Source: CAWIMX01 sp963792785 (GTDB lineage: Bacteria > Acidobacteriota > Vicinamibacteria > Vicinamibacterales > CAVVIG01). From it: DNA of 64,000 nt. The position numbers and the translations under genes were made by a program. The stretch covers positions 2,117,780 through 2,181,779 of the forward strand of contig CAWBXO010000001.1 of assembly GCA_963792785.1 (NCBI GenBank), in the 5' to 3' direction. Numbering within the stretch: the first letter of the stretch is position 1; the number at the start of each line of letters is the position of its first letter. The notes beneath the pieces were generated by a model. It was not told the DNA's origin. It was given only the letters and a program-made list of their open reading frames with translations, and made no database searches. Of this stretch, positions 9,232 through 17,041 are shown piece by piece.

Positions 9232-9741
9232 ATGCGAACCCTCTTCCCGGCGTTCCTGCTCGTCCTTGCGACGTCCCTCGCCGCGGCGCAGTCGCCCGCG
9301 CCGCCGCCGCGCCCGTGCACGGGGCCTGAATACCGGCAGTTCGACTTCTGGGTCGGCGACTGGACCGTGACCGTGACCGACGGCCGCGCCGCGGGCACGA
9401 GCCACGTCGAACGCTTCGCCGACGGCTGCGGCGTGCAGGAGGAATGGACCTCGGCTGGCGGCAGCACCGGCCGCAGCCTGAACGGCTATCGCGCGGCCGA
9501 CGGCCGATGGCACCAGGTGTGGCTGGGCGCCGACGGCATCTGGCTCGACTTGAGCGGCGGCCTGCAGGACGGCGCGATGGTCCTGGAGGGCCGCACCACG
9601 ATGGGGAACGGGAGCGTCGTGCGGCAGCGGATCACCTGGACGCCCCGCGACGACGGCCGCGTGCGCCAGTTCTGGCAACAATCGGCCGACGAGGGCCGGA
9701 CGTGGGAGGCCGCCTTCGACGGCCTCTACACGCCGCGGTAA
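9232..9741 (+). CDS. Secreted DUF1579-like protein
   Basis: A 169-residue protein with a signal peptide (MRTLFPAFLLVLATSLAAAQ). The mature part begins with FDFWVGDWTVTVTDG near residue 40, the typical FDFWxGdW opening of the DUF1579/lipocalin-like family. Strand-rich segments with many W, G and T residues follow, ending in TWEAAFDGLY. Function in this family is not established. The longer frame from 9154 is rejected because it would bury the signal peptide. It is convergent with the dienelactone hydrolase gene, 17 bases apart. Confidence 0.7.
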   Translation: MRTLFPAFLLVLATSLAAAQSPAPPPRPCTGPEYRQFDFWVGDWTVTVTDGRAAGTSHVERFADGCGVQEEWTSAGGSTGRSLNGYRAADGRWHQVWLGADGIWLDLSGGLQDGAMVLEGRTTMGNGSVVRQRITWTPRDDGRVRQFWQQSADEGRTWEAAFDGLYTPR

Positions 9742-9758
9742 CGCGCTGCTCGGCGCGC

Positions 9759-10598
9759 CTACTCCAGGTGCTTGCGCAGGAAGGCGAGCACGAGCGGCCA
9801 CGACTCGCGCGTCGCCTTCATGTTCGCGCCGTTCTGGCCGTCCTGGGCGCGCAGGAACCCGTGTCCGGCGCCCGCGAACACGTTCGGCTCGTACGTCGCG
9901 CCGGTTTTCGCCAGCTCGGCCGTCGCCACCGGAATGTTCGCGTCCACGCGCTCGTCGTCGCCGCCGTACAGCCCGAGGATCGGCGCCTCGGCCGCGACGT
10001 ATTCCGCGGGATCGGTCGGCATCGGCCCGTAGTACGACACGGCCGCGTTGAGCGCCGGCTGCTTCAGCGCGTAGTTGAAGCTCGCCCCGCCGCCCCAGCA
10101 GAAGCCGATCGTGCCGATGAGCCCGGACGCCGCCGGAATCTGCAGGGCGTACTCGCGCACGGCGTTCAGCTTGTCCACGACCATCGGGTTCGTCAGCGTG
10201 CGAATCGTCTGGCCGACCTGGTCGCCGAGCGACGCCGTGCCGCCGCCGTTCGGGCCCATGCCGCTCAGCAGATCGGGCGCGATCGCGATGAAGCCTTCCT
10301 TCGCGAGCTGGTCGGCCACGCCGCGCACCCAGTCCTGCATGCCGAAGATCTCGTGGATCACGATCACGACCGGCGCCTTGCTCGAGCGCTCCGGATAAAC
10401 CACGAAGCTGTTGATCGGCGGGCCGCCGCGCATCTGGATGTCGACCCACTCGCCGTGCCTCGGCGAGTTCTGCAGCTGGGCCACCGCGGCGTCCGCGTCC
10501 GGCGGAAGGTTCTCGTTGCGACTGCGGCTCTGCGCGAACGGCAGCGCCACGGCCAGCGCCGCGACGGCGATTCCGGCAAGCGTCAGCTTTTTGTACAT
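9759..10598 (-). CDS. Secreted dienelactone hydrolase family protein
   Basis: A 279-residue alpha/beta hydrolase with an N-terminal signal or anchor segment (LTLAGIAVAALAVALPFA). The family signature is VVIVIHEIFGMQDWVRGVAD (near residue 77), followed by the nucleophile elbow GFCWGGG with cysteine as nucleophile (near residue 168), the acid in LYGGDDERVDANI (near residue 217), and the histidine in FAGAGHGF (near residue 251). That Cys-Asp-His triad is typical of dienelactone hydrolases. Substrate is unknown; export suggests an ester or lactone outside the cytoplasm. The ATG at 10598 has a strong AAGGGGGG Shine-Dalgarno. Confidence 0.88.
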   Translation of the reverse strand: MYKKLTLAGIAVAALAVALPFAQSRSRNENLPPDADAAVAQLQNSPRHGEWVDIQMRGGPPINSFVVYPERSSKAPVVIVIHEIFGMQDWVRGVADQLAKEGFIAIAPDLLSGMGPNGGGTASLGDQVGQTIRTLTNPMVVDKLNAVREYALQIPAASGLIGTIGFCWGGGASFNYALKQPALNAAVSYYGPMPTDPAEYVAAEAPILGLYGGDDERVDANIPVATAELAKTGATYEPNVFAGAGHGFLRAQDGQNGANMKATRESWPLVLAFLRKHLE

Positions 10599-10611
10599 GT
10601 GATCCCCCCTT

Positions 10612-10650
10612 CCAGACCTGCCCGACCCACCCGACCTGCCCGACCTACCC
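10612..10650. repeat. 9-bp direct repeats (CCCGACCTG-type)
   Basis: Four nonamers (CCAGACCTG, CCCGACCCA, CCCGACCTG, CCCGACCTA) lie between the hydrolase start and the 3' end of the epimerase gene. It is the reverse-complement form of the array at 11598, so the epimerase gene has one nonamer array at each end. Confidence 0.85.
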
Positions 10651-11571
10651 CGCGCTGGCTTCCCGCCACTCCCCAAGCAGGCGCGCAGCGTTGCCGGCGA
10701 CGGATCGCAGCGATGGCGTCCACCCGAGCGCGCGCGCGCGGGGGCTGCGGACGACCTGGTCGAGCGCCAGCGCCTCGGCGTACGTGCCCAGCGTCCTGCT
10801 GGCTTCCTCGACCGCCACGTGCCGGACGTCCGGCTGCGTGGTCACGTGGGGCCGGATGGCCTCCACGAGGTCCCGCACGCGCTCGTCGCCCTCGTCATTC
10901 GCATGATAAACGCCGTCGGCGTCCTCGCGCGCGACCAGCCGGACGTACAGATCGGCCAGGTCCCGCTCGTACACGAGCGGCCAGTGGTTGTTGCCGTCGC
11001 CCACCACCCGCACCAGACCGTTCGAGGCCGACTTGAAGAGCTCGCCCACGCGCCCCTGGTACCCGCCGTAGACCATGCCGGGCCGCACCACGACGGTGCG
11101 CAGGGCCTGGCCCGCGGCGCCGAGCACGAGCGCCTCGTGCGCCGGCCGCCACGCCACGTGCCGAATCGGGTTCACCGAAGCGGCCTCATCGGCGGGATCC
11201 GGCTGGCGGCCCAGGACCCAGGTGCCGGAGGTGTAGATGACGAACCGCTTCGCGGGGGCGGTCGATCCGGCCGTGCGCGGCCGCTTCGCCGACGCGATCA
11301 GCGTCTCGAGCGCGGTGCGTTCGATCTCGGGCCCGCGTCCCGGCGTGTGATCGAACGCCGCGTGGATGTAGCCGTCCTGGCCGTCCGCCGACGCGCGGAA
11401 CGACTCGGGGGCGGCCAGCGTGCCGACGACGGGATGCCCGCCGCGCGCGGCGACGCGCGAGGCCTTCTCGTTGTCGCGCACGAGCGCGGTCACGTCGTGC
11501 CCGCCGCGCACGAGCGCGTCGAGCACGGCCGCACCGATGTACCCGGTCGCGCCGGTCAGAAAGATTCTCAT
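10645..11571 (-). CDS. NAD-dependent epimerase/dehydratase family protein
   Basis: A 308-residue extended SDR. The NAD-binding motif is LTGATGYIGAAV (residues 5-16). An atypical active-site region reads FVIYTSGTWVLG near residue 120, without a clear YxxxK, so it belongs with the atypical SDRs that bind NAD(P) and act as reductases or regulators. RTVVVRPGMVYGG near residue 170 and YERDLADLYVRLV near residue 215 are family-typical. Substrate is unknown. Its 3' end runs into the nonamer array. Confidence 0.82.
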   Translation of the reverse strand: MRIFLTGATGYIGAAVLDALVRGGHDVTALVRDNEKASRVAARGGHPVVGTLAAPESFRASADGQDGYIHAAFDHTPGRGPEIERTALETLIASAKRPRTAGSTAPAKRFVIYTSGTWVLGRQPDPADEAASVNPIRHVAWRPAHEALVLGAAGQALRTVVVRPGMVYGGYQGRVGELFKSASNGLVRVVGDGNNHWPLVYERDLADLYVRLVAREDADGVYHANDEGDERVRDLVEAIRPHVTTQPDVRHVAVEEASRTLGTYAEALALDQVVRSPRARALGWTPSLRSVAGNAARLLGEWREASAG

Positions 11572-11597
11572 GATCTGGAGCGATACAGCTTATATCA

Positions 11598-11660
11598 GGT
11601 CGGGTGGGTCGGGTGGGTCGGGTGGGTCGGGTGGGTGGGGTGGGTCGGGTGGGTCAGGTG
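11598..11660. repeat. 9-bp G-rich tandem array (GGTCGGGTG)x7
   Basis: Seven contiguous nonamers, five exact GGTCGGGTG and two one-base variants, lie between the epimerase start and the start of the acyl-ACP synthetase fusion gene, which are divergent. The G-runs on the plus strand could form a quadruplex in the leader or promoter region. Unlike the heptamers, the unit is a multiple of three and contains no stop. Confidence 0.92.
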
Positions 11661-11685
11661 GGCATTTTCCACGATAATCCACAGT

Positions 11686-14166
11686 GTGAAACGCGACACC
11701 CTGGTCGACGTCTTCGAGGATCTCGCCGCGGCCCGTGGCGAGTTTCTCGTGTACGACGACGGGTTCCGCACGCACACCTACCGCTACGAAGATGTCGGAC
11801 GCGCGGCGCGCGGGTTCGCCGCCCGGGCGCACGCGCTCGGGCTTCGCAAGGGCGACGCCGCGATCGTGTGGTCCGAGAACCGGCCCGAATGGATCGTCGC
11901 GTTCTGGGGCTGCATCCTCATCGGCGTCGTCGTCGTGCCGATCGACTATCGATCGTCGCCCGACTTCGTCGCGCGCGTCGCGCGGGTCGTGTCGGCGAAG
12001 CTCGTGCTGATCGGGCAGGACGTCGCTGCCCTGAGCGGCGTCGACGCGCCGGTGTGGGCGCTCCATGATCTGGATTGGTCCGGCGGCAGCCCGCCGGCCG
12101 TCGCGGCGGCCCGCAACGACGTGGCCGAGATCATCTTCACGTCGGGCGCGACGGCGGAGCCCAAGGGCGTCGTCATCACGCACGGGAACGTGCTGGCCAA
12201 CACGGTGCCCGTGGAGCGCGAGGTTCTCAAATACCGGAAGTGGGGTAAACCCTTCTATCCATTGAGGTTCCTGAACCTCCTTCCCCTGAGCCACATGTTC
12301 GGCCAGGCCATGGCCACCTTCATCCCGCCGATGATCCCCGGCACCGTCATCTTCATGCGCGGGCACAACCCGGTGGAGATCGCCGCGCTCGTGAAGTCGC
12401 GGCGCGTGTCGGTCATCGTGTCGGTGCCGAAGATCCTCGAGGTGCTGAAGGACCACATCGTGCGCGCCGTGCCCGAATCGGCGACGCCTGGCCCGAAGCA
12501 GCACTTCCTCCGCCGCTGGTGGCGGTACCGGCGCGTGCACCGGCGCTTCGGCTGGAAGTTCTGGGCGTTCGTCGTCGGCGCGGCGCCGCTCGATCCGGAA
12601 CTCGAGACGTTCTGGGGCGAGCTGGGGTTCGTCGTGATCCAGGGCTACGGCCTCACGGAAACCGCGCCCATCGTCACGCTGAATCATCCGTTCGGGACGA
12701 AGAAAGGCTCGGTCGGCAAGGCGATCGCGGGCGTGGAGATGAAGATCGCGCCCGACGGCGAGATTCTCGTGCGCGGCGAGAACGTCACGCAGGGCTACTT
12801 CCACGACGAGCAGGAGACCGCGCGCGCGTTCGAGGACGGGTGGTTCCACACCGGCGACATCGGCGAGCTCGCGGCCGATGGCCAGCTCTACATCCGTGGC
12901 CGCAAGAAGGAGATGATCGTCACGCCCGAGGGGTTGAACGTGTTCCCCGAGGACGTGGAGCGCGTCCTGAACCAGCTGCCGGGCGTGCGGGACTCCGCGG
13001 TGGTCGGCGCGCCGGGGCCCGGCGGCGGCGAGCGCGTGCATGCCGTGCTCGTGGTCGAGCCGGGCGCGTCGGTCGACCAGATCACGCGCGAGGCCAACGC
13101 GCAGCTCGGCGACGCGCAGAAGATCCGCCGCACCCTCGTGTGGCCGGCGCCCGAGCTGCCGCGGACGGACGGCACGCGGAAACTGAAGCGCGCGGCGATT
13201 CGCGCGTGGGCCTCCGGCAGCGGCGAGGCGCCCGCCGTGCAGGCCGGGCGCGATCAGCTCGCGGCGCTGCTCGCCAAGTACAGCGGGCGGGATGTGTCGC
13301 CCGAGACCACGCTCGACGAGCTCGGCTTGAGCTCGCTCGAGCGCGTGGAGCTGATGGTCGCGCTGGAGGACGCCTTCGACGCGCGGCTCGACGAGCGCGC
13401 GTTCTCGGAGGCGCCGAACGTCGGCGCCCTGCGCGCCATGGTCGAGCACGCGCCGGCGCAGGCGTCGATGCCGGCCGAGGCGGTCGCGTTTCCGTCCTGG
13501 AACCGCACGTGGCCCGCGCGCGCGGTGCGCCGCGTCAGCCTGCCGACGTGGATTCTGCCGCTCGCGCGCGCCTTCGCGTGGATCAAAGTCGAGGGCCTCG
13601 AGCACCTGCGCGACGTGCAGGGCCCGGTGATCTTCGCGTCGAACCACCAGAGCCACATGGACACGCCGGCGATCCTCTGGGCGCTGCCGGGCCGCTGGCG
13701 CTACCGCGTGGCGCCGGCCATGGCGAAGGAATTCTTCCGCGCGCACTTCTACCCCGCCGAGCACGGCCGGCTGGCCTGGTTCACCAACAGCCTGAACTAC
13801 GGGCTCGCGGCGCTCTTCTTCAACGCGTTTCCACTGCCGCAGCGCGAGGCGGGCGCGCGCGACACGCTCCGCTACATCGGCGAAGTGCTCGAGGGCGGCG
13901 ACTCAGTGCTGATCTTTCCCGAGGGCGTGCGGAGCGACACGGGCGCGATCGAGGCGTTCCGGCCGGGCATCGGCATGATCGCCGCGCGCCTCGACGTGCC
14001 GGTGGTGCCCGTGCGCCTGGAGGGCCTCGACAAGGTGCTGCACCACTCGTGGAAAATGGCGAAACCGGGCCCGGCCCGGGTCGCGTTCGGCGCCCCCATG
14101 CGGCTGACGGGCGAAAACTACGAGGATTTGGCCAAACAGGTCGAAGAAGCGGTCAAATCCCTGTGA
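11686..14166 (+). CDS. Fused acyl-ACP/CoA synthetase - acyl carrier - PlsC acyltransferase (Aas-like)
   Basis: An 826-residue three-domain lipid enzyme. Residues 1 to about 500 are an AMP-binding ligase: EIIFTSGATAEPKG (P-loop), GYGLTETAPIV, FHTGDIGEL and KEMIVTPEGLNVFPED. Residues about 525-590 form a carrier domain with the phosphopantetheine serine in LDELGLSSLERVE. Residues about 620-826 are a PlsC acyltransferase with SNHQSHMDTP (HX4D) and FPEGVRSDTG. The layout recalls E. coli Aas, which re-acylates lysophospholipids, but with an added carrier domain and the reverse domain order. It may activate free fatty acids, hold them on its own carrier and pass them to a lipid acceptor. The GTG start at 11686 is chosen because upstream codons are only the nonamer array. 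Confidence 0.88.
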   Translation: MKRDTLVDVFEDLAAARGEFLVYDDGFRTHTYRYEDVGRAARGFAARAHALGLRKGDAAIVWSENRPEWIVAFWGCILIGVVVVPIDYRSSPDFVARVARVVSAKLVLIGQDVAALSGVDAPVWALHDLDWSGGSPPAVAAARNDVAEIIFTSGATAEPKGVVITHGNVLANTVPVEREVLKYRKWGKPFYPLRFLNLLPLSHMFGQAMATFIPPMIPGTVIFMRGHNPVEIAALVKSRRVSVIVSVPKILEVLKDHIVRAVPESATPGPKQHFLRRWWRYRRVHRRFGWKFWAFVVGAAPLDPELETFWGELGFVVIQGYGLTETAPIVTLNHPFGTKKGSVGKAIAGVEMKIAPDGEILVRGENVTQGYFHDEQETARAFEDGWFHTGDIGELAADGQLYIRGRKKEMIVTPEGLNVFPEDVERVLNQLPGVRDSAVVGAPGPGGGERVHAVLVVEPGASVDQITREANAQLGDAQKIRRTLVWPAPELPRTDGTRKLKRAAIRAWASGSGEAPAVQAGRDQLAALLAKYSGRDVSPETTLDELGLSSLERVELMVALEDAFDARLDERAFSEAPNVGALRAMVEHAPAQASMPAEAVAFPSWNRTWPARAVRRVSLPTWILPLARAFAWIKVEGLEHLRDVQGPVIFASNHQSHMDTPAILWALPGRWRYRVAPAMAKEFFRAHFYPAEHGRLAWFTNSLNYGLAALFFNAFPLPQREAGARDTLRYIGEVLEGGDSVLIFPEGVRSDTGAIEAFRPGIGMIAARLDVPVVPVRLEGLDKVLHHSWKMAKPGPARVAFGAPMRLTGENYEDLAKQVEEAVKSL

Positions 14167-14167
14167 T

Positions 14168-14218
14168 CCGGCCATTACCAAATCACCAATCCAATTACCC
14201 AATTACCCAATCACCACA
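14168..14218. repeat. Degenerate 7-8 bp direct repeats (CCAATTAC-type)
   Basis: The spacer after the fusion gene is made of imperfect 7-8 base units such as AATCACC, AATTACCC (twice) and AATCACC. On the other strand this reads GGGTAATT. It belongs in style with the other arrays, but the units are more degenerate. Confidence 0.7.
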
Positions 14219-14280
14219 CTTCAGGATCACCCCTCCCTTGTGGCACAATGTTTGATTGAAGTGGAAAGGATTTCCGTCAT

Positions 14281-14499
14281 TTGAGTAAGGACGACCTCAT
14301 CGACATGCAGGGCACCGTGGTGGCCGTGCACAGCGGCGGACTCTACCGCGTGCAGTGCGACGCCGGCCACGAAGTGCTCGCGCAGCTGAGCGGACGCATG
14401 CGCCGCTTCCGCATCAAAGTGGTTCCTGGCGATCGCGTCACCGTGGGTGTCTCGCCCTACGATCCGGTTCGAGGCATCATCACCTTCCGCGCCCGCTAG
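14281..14499 (+). CDS. infA: Translation initiation factor IF-1
   Basis: A 72-residue OB-fold protein matching IF-1 along its length: SKDDLIDMQGTVVAV, QLSGRMRRFRIKVVPGDRV, and SPYDPVRGIITFR. It binds the 30S A site during initiation. It differs from the classical start MAKEDxIEMEG and central LPNAMFRV, and sits next to an RNA helicase gene rather than in a ribosomal-protein operon. Several phyla have such a secondary or relocated IF-1. The start is TTG at 14281 with AAAGGA about 12 bases upstream. Confidence 0.9.
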   Translation: MSKDDLIDMQGTVVAVHSGGLYRVQCDAGHEVLAQLSGRMRRFRIKVVPGDRVTVGVSPYDPVRGIITFRAR

Positions 14500-14519
14500 C
14501 CCTGATTCTCCAGAACGAC

Positions 14520-15791
14520 GTGAACAGCAAGACAACCGATTCGAAGCCTTCCGGCCAGCGCCGCCGGCGACGTTCGGGGCGAGGTCCGTCCGGCCAGGCG
14601 CATGGCGGACCGCGCTCCCACCAGTCGCACGGCGGCGGCCGGCCCGCCTCCACCGGCCCGCCGATCCTCACGCCCCTCGAATGCGACACGACACCGGTGC
14701 CGTTCGAGACCTTCAACCTCGACGCGCGGCTGCTCGAGGGCATCCGCGATCTCGGCTACACGGCGACGCGTCCGATCCAGACGGCCGTCATCGGCCTCGC
14801 GCTCGCCGGCGACGATCTGATGGCGTGCGCGGAGACGGGCACCGGCAAGACTGCGGCGTTCGTGCTCCCCATGCTGCAGACGCTGCTCACGACCGAACCG
14901 AAGCCGAAGAGCCGCGTGCTCGTGCTCGCGCCCACGCGCGAGCTCGCCGTCCAGATCGAGGACGAAATCCACGGCCTCTCGTACCACACGACGCTCACGA
15001 GCGCGGCGGTCTACGGCGGCGTCGAAATGGGCGCCCAGGAACGCGCGCTCAAGGCGGGCGTCGACACGATCGTCGCCACGCCGGGCCGCCTGATGGATCA
15101 CATGCGGCAGCAGAACGCGGACCTCTCGGGCATCGAGCTGCTCGTGCTGGACGAGGCCGACCGCATGATGGACATGGGCTTCTGGCCCGACGTCCGCCGG
15201 ATCATCTCCGCGATCCCGACCGAGCGCCAGACGCTGCTCTTCTCGGCGACGATGCCCGACGAGGTGATGCGGCTCGCGCTGGAGATCGTCAAGGAGCCGA
15301 AGTACATCCAGGTGGGACAGCGCAGCGCGCCCGCCACGACGATCACGCACGAAGCGCACATGATGCCGTCGGCGAAGAAGCTCGACTGGCTGATCGAGTA
15401 CCTGCGCAAGCCGGCGGGCCCCGTGCTCGTGTTCTCGCGGACGAAGATCGGCGCCGATCGCCTCACGCGGCGGCTCGCCGCCGCGGGCATCCGGTGCATC
15501 GCGCTGCACGCCGATCGCACGATGGAGCAGCGCCGATCGGCGGTCGAGGGCTTCCGCGGCGGGCGCTACAACGTGCTGGTGGCGACCGACATCGCCGCGC
15601 GCGGCCTCGACATCGACGGCATCCACACCGTCGTCAACTACGAGGTGCCCGACTCGCACGAGACCTACGTGCACCGCGTGGGCCGCACGGGCCGCGCCAA
15701 CGTGGCGGGCCACGCGATCACGCTCGCGGCGCCCGAGGAAAAGCGGGGGCTCGCGCAGCTGGATAAGGTCGTCGGCCTTCGCCTAGAATAG
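14520..15791 (+). CDS. DEAD-box RNA helicase
   Basis: About 423 residues. A basic, glycine-rich N-terminus (RRRRRSGRG) precedes the helicase core. The Q motif is FETFNLDARLLEGIRDLGY. Motif I is AETGTGKT, Ia is APTRELAVQ, II is DEAD, III is SAT, IV is VLVFSRTK, V is ATDIAARGLDID and VI is HRVGRTGRA. It unwinds RNA in ribosome assembly or decay (RhlE-like). The C-terminus ends right after motif VI, lacking the long basic tail of many RhlE proteins. The start is GTG 14520, 20 bases after infA, so the two are probably one transcript. Confidence 0.93.
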   Translation: MNSKTTDSKPSGQRRRRRSGRGPSGQAHGGPRSHQSHGGGRPASTGPPILTPLECDTTPVPFETFNLDARLLEGIRDLGYTATRPIQTAVIGLALAGDDLMACAETGTGKTAAFVLPMLQTLLTTEPKPKSRVLVLAPTRELAVQIEDEIHGLSYHTTLTSAAVYGGVEMGAQERALKAGVDTIVATPGRLMDHMRQQNADLSGIELLVLDEADRMMDMGFWPDVRRIISAIPTERQTLLFSATMPDEVMRLALEIVKEPKYIQVGQRSAPATTITHEAHMMPSAKKLDWLIEYLRKPAGPVLVFSRTKIGADRLTRRLAAAGIRCIALHADRTMEQRRSAVEGFRGGRYNVLVATDIAARGLDIDGIHTVVNYEVPDSHETYVHRVGRTGRANVAGHAITLAAPEEKRGLAQLDKVVGLRLE

Positions 15792-15795
15792 AAGG

Positions 15796-16020
15796 ATGCC
15801 CGATACACCGACCGAGGAACAGTCCCCGGCGGTGGCGCGCTTCAAGTCGTGCCGCTGGCGCCGGCCTCCCGAAGACGGTCCGGAATGCTGCGGCCACCGC
15901 GACGTGCTGCCGCTCGCGGGCACGACCGGCTTCGATCCCGAAGCCTGGTGCCCCGACTGCGTCTTCTACAAGCTCCGCCGCACGCCGCGCAAGCGCGATC
16001 CGGAGGAATATCGGTACTAG
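15796..16020 (+). CDS. Small cysteine-containing protein
   Basis: A 74-residue protein whose ATG at 15796 follows GAAGG by a few bases and lies directly after the helicase stop. Cysteines at positions 19, 31, 32, 52 and 55 and a histidine at 34 (ECCGHRDVLPL, then WCPDCVFYKLRR) could bind zinc. The tail is basic. Its family is not recognised. Position and polarity suggest co-transcription with infA and the helicase, so an RNA-linked role is possible but unproven. Its TAG is the first base group of the telomere-like array. Confidence 0.65.
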   Translation: MPDTPTEEQSPAVARFKSCRWRRPPEDGPECCGHRDVLPLAGTTGFDPEAWCPDCVFYKLRRTPRKRDPEEYRY

Positions 16021-16118
16021 GGGTTAGGGGTTAGGGGTTAGGGGTTAGCGAACCACCGCTGTCCCGCAGCTTCGCAGCGTGATCCCGCTAATCCCTAACC
16101 CCTAGCCTCTAATCTCTA
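16018..16118. repeat. Inverted pair of heptamer arrays (GGGTTAG / CTAACCC)
   Basis: Four exact GGGTTAG units (16021-16048) follow the stop of the small cysteine protein. About 40 bases later, four CTAATCC/CTAACCC-like units (16088-16115) run in the opposite sense. The two halves could pair in RNA between these convergent genes, acting as a two-way terminator. The G-rich strand resembles a telomeric repeat and has four evenly spaced G-runs. Confidence 0.93.
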
Positions 16119-16124
16119 CTCGGC

Positions 16125-16971
16125 TCACTCGGAGAACTCCCGCGCCAGCTCCGCCCATTCTCCCGCGGGCGCGAGCTGCCGGTAGGTCTGCCAGTGCGGC
16201 CGCGCGTCGGCCGACAGCCCCATCTTCTCGAACGTCACCGCCAGGTAGAAGTGCCCGTCCGCGTAGTGCGGATTCAACCGCAGCGCTTCCGCGTAGCACG
16301 TCTGGGCCTCGCTGAAGCGCCCGAGGTCGTGATAGATGTTGCCGAGATTGAAGTGGGCCTCGAAGAAGTCCGACTCGAGGCCGATCGCGCGCTCGTAGAG
16401 AGCCTGCGCCTCGGCGAGCTCGTCGCGGCCGTAATGGACGTTGGCCAGGTTGATGAGCGCGGCCACCAGATAGGGATCGTGCTCGAGCGCCTTGCGGTAC
16501 GCCGTGGCCGCCTCGTCCAGTTTCGCCGGATCGCCATCGTCGAGCGCGGAGCCCGAGCGGAAGTATTCCTCGGCCCGCGCCGTCTCGCCGATCGGCACGA
16601 CGCGCGCCGCCTGGGCCGCCGCCTCCCTGCGCCGATGGCTCGAGGGCGGCGGCAGGGTGATGATCTTCGCCGGCGACGCGTCGAGCCGGAAGTCGAGCAC
16701 GAGCTGGCCGTGACGCTCGGCCAGCAGGTTGCGGACGACGGCGCGGAACGACGCGCCGGCCGCGAGCTCGTCGTTGGCTTCCTTGAGGACGGCGAGGTCG
16801 GGGAACGCGAGCAGCGTGTCGCCGTTCGCGCGCGAGACGGGACGGATGATGCCGGTACTGAATGAGATAACGAATGCGGTCGGCCCGAAGGGCCGGATAC
16901 CGCTGCAACAGGTCGCGGACGGAATGAGTGACGGCGAGACGGCCTGGTTGATCAGGAGACGGTGAGGGCAA
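16125..16971 (-). CDS. MerR-like HTH plus TPR protein (frameshifted)
   Basis: Read across one frame change near 16,857, this is a protein of about 282 residues. The N-terminal part (VRDLLQRYPALRADRIRYLI, then QYGIIRPVSRANG and FPDLAVLKEANDEL) is a MerR-type winged-helix unit. The C-terminal part has tetratricopeptide repeats (DGDPAKLDEAATAYRKALE, YLVAALINLANVHYGRDEL, FFEAHFNLGNIYHDLGRF, HYADGHFYLAVTFEKMGL). One extra C in CAGTACCGGCATC explains the frame break. The most plausible start is a TTG at 16971. Such HTH-TPR proteins are likely regulators that sense partners through the TPR. It is divergent from glucokinase. Confidence 0.75.
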
Positions 16972-17041
16972 ACAGCCTCCACGTTCGGCGCGGGAGCGTG
17001 GCCGAACGGCTCCAAGATGAAGCAGAATGATAGGAAAGTCA

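Noticed and set aside
11590..13764. A 724-residue minus-strand frame
   Set aside because: Antisense of the acyl-ACP synthetase fusion, and its tail is the translated nonamer array.
16018..16118. True telomere or linear-replicon end
   Set aside because: Only four units, internal to a gene-dense region, with an inverted partner; no terminal structure.
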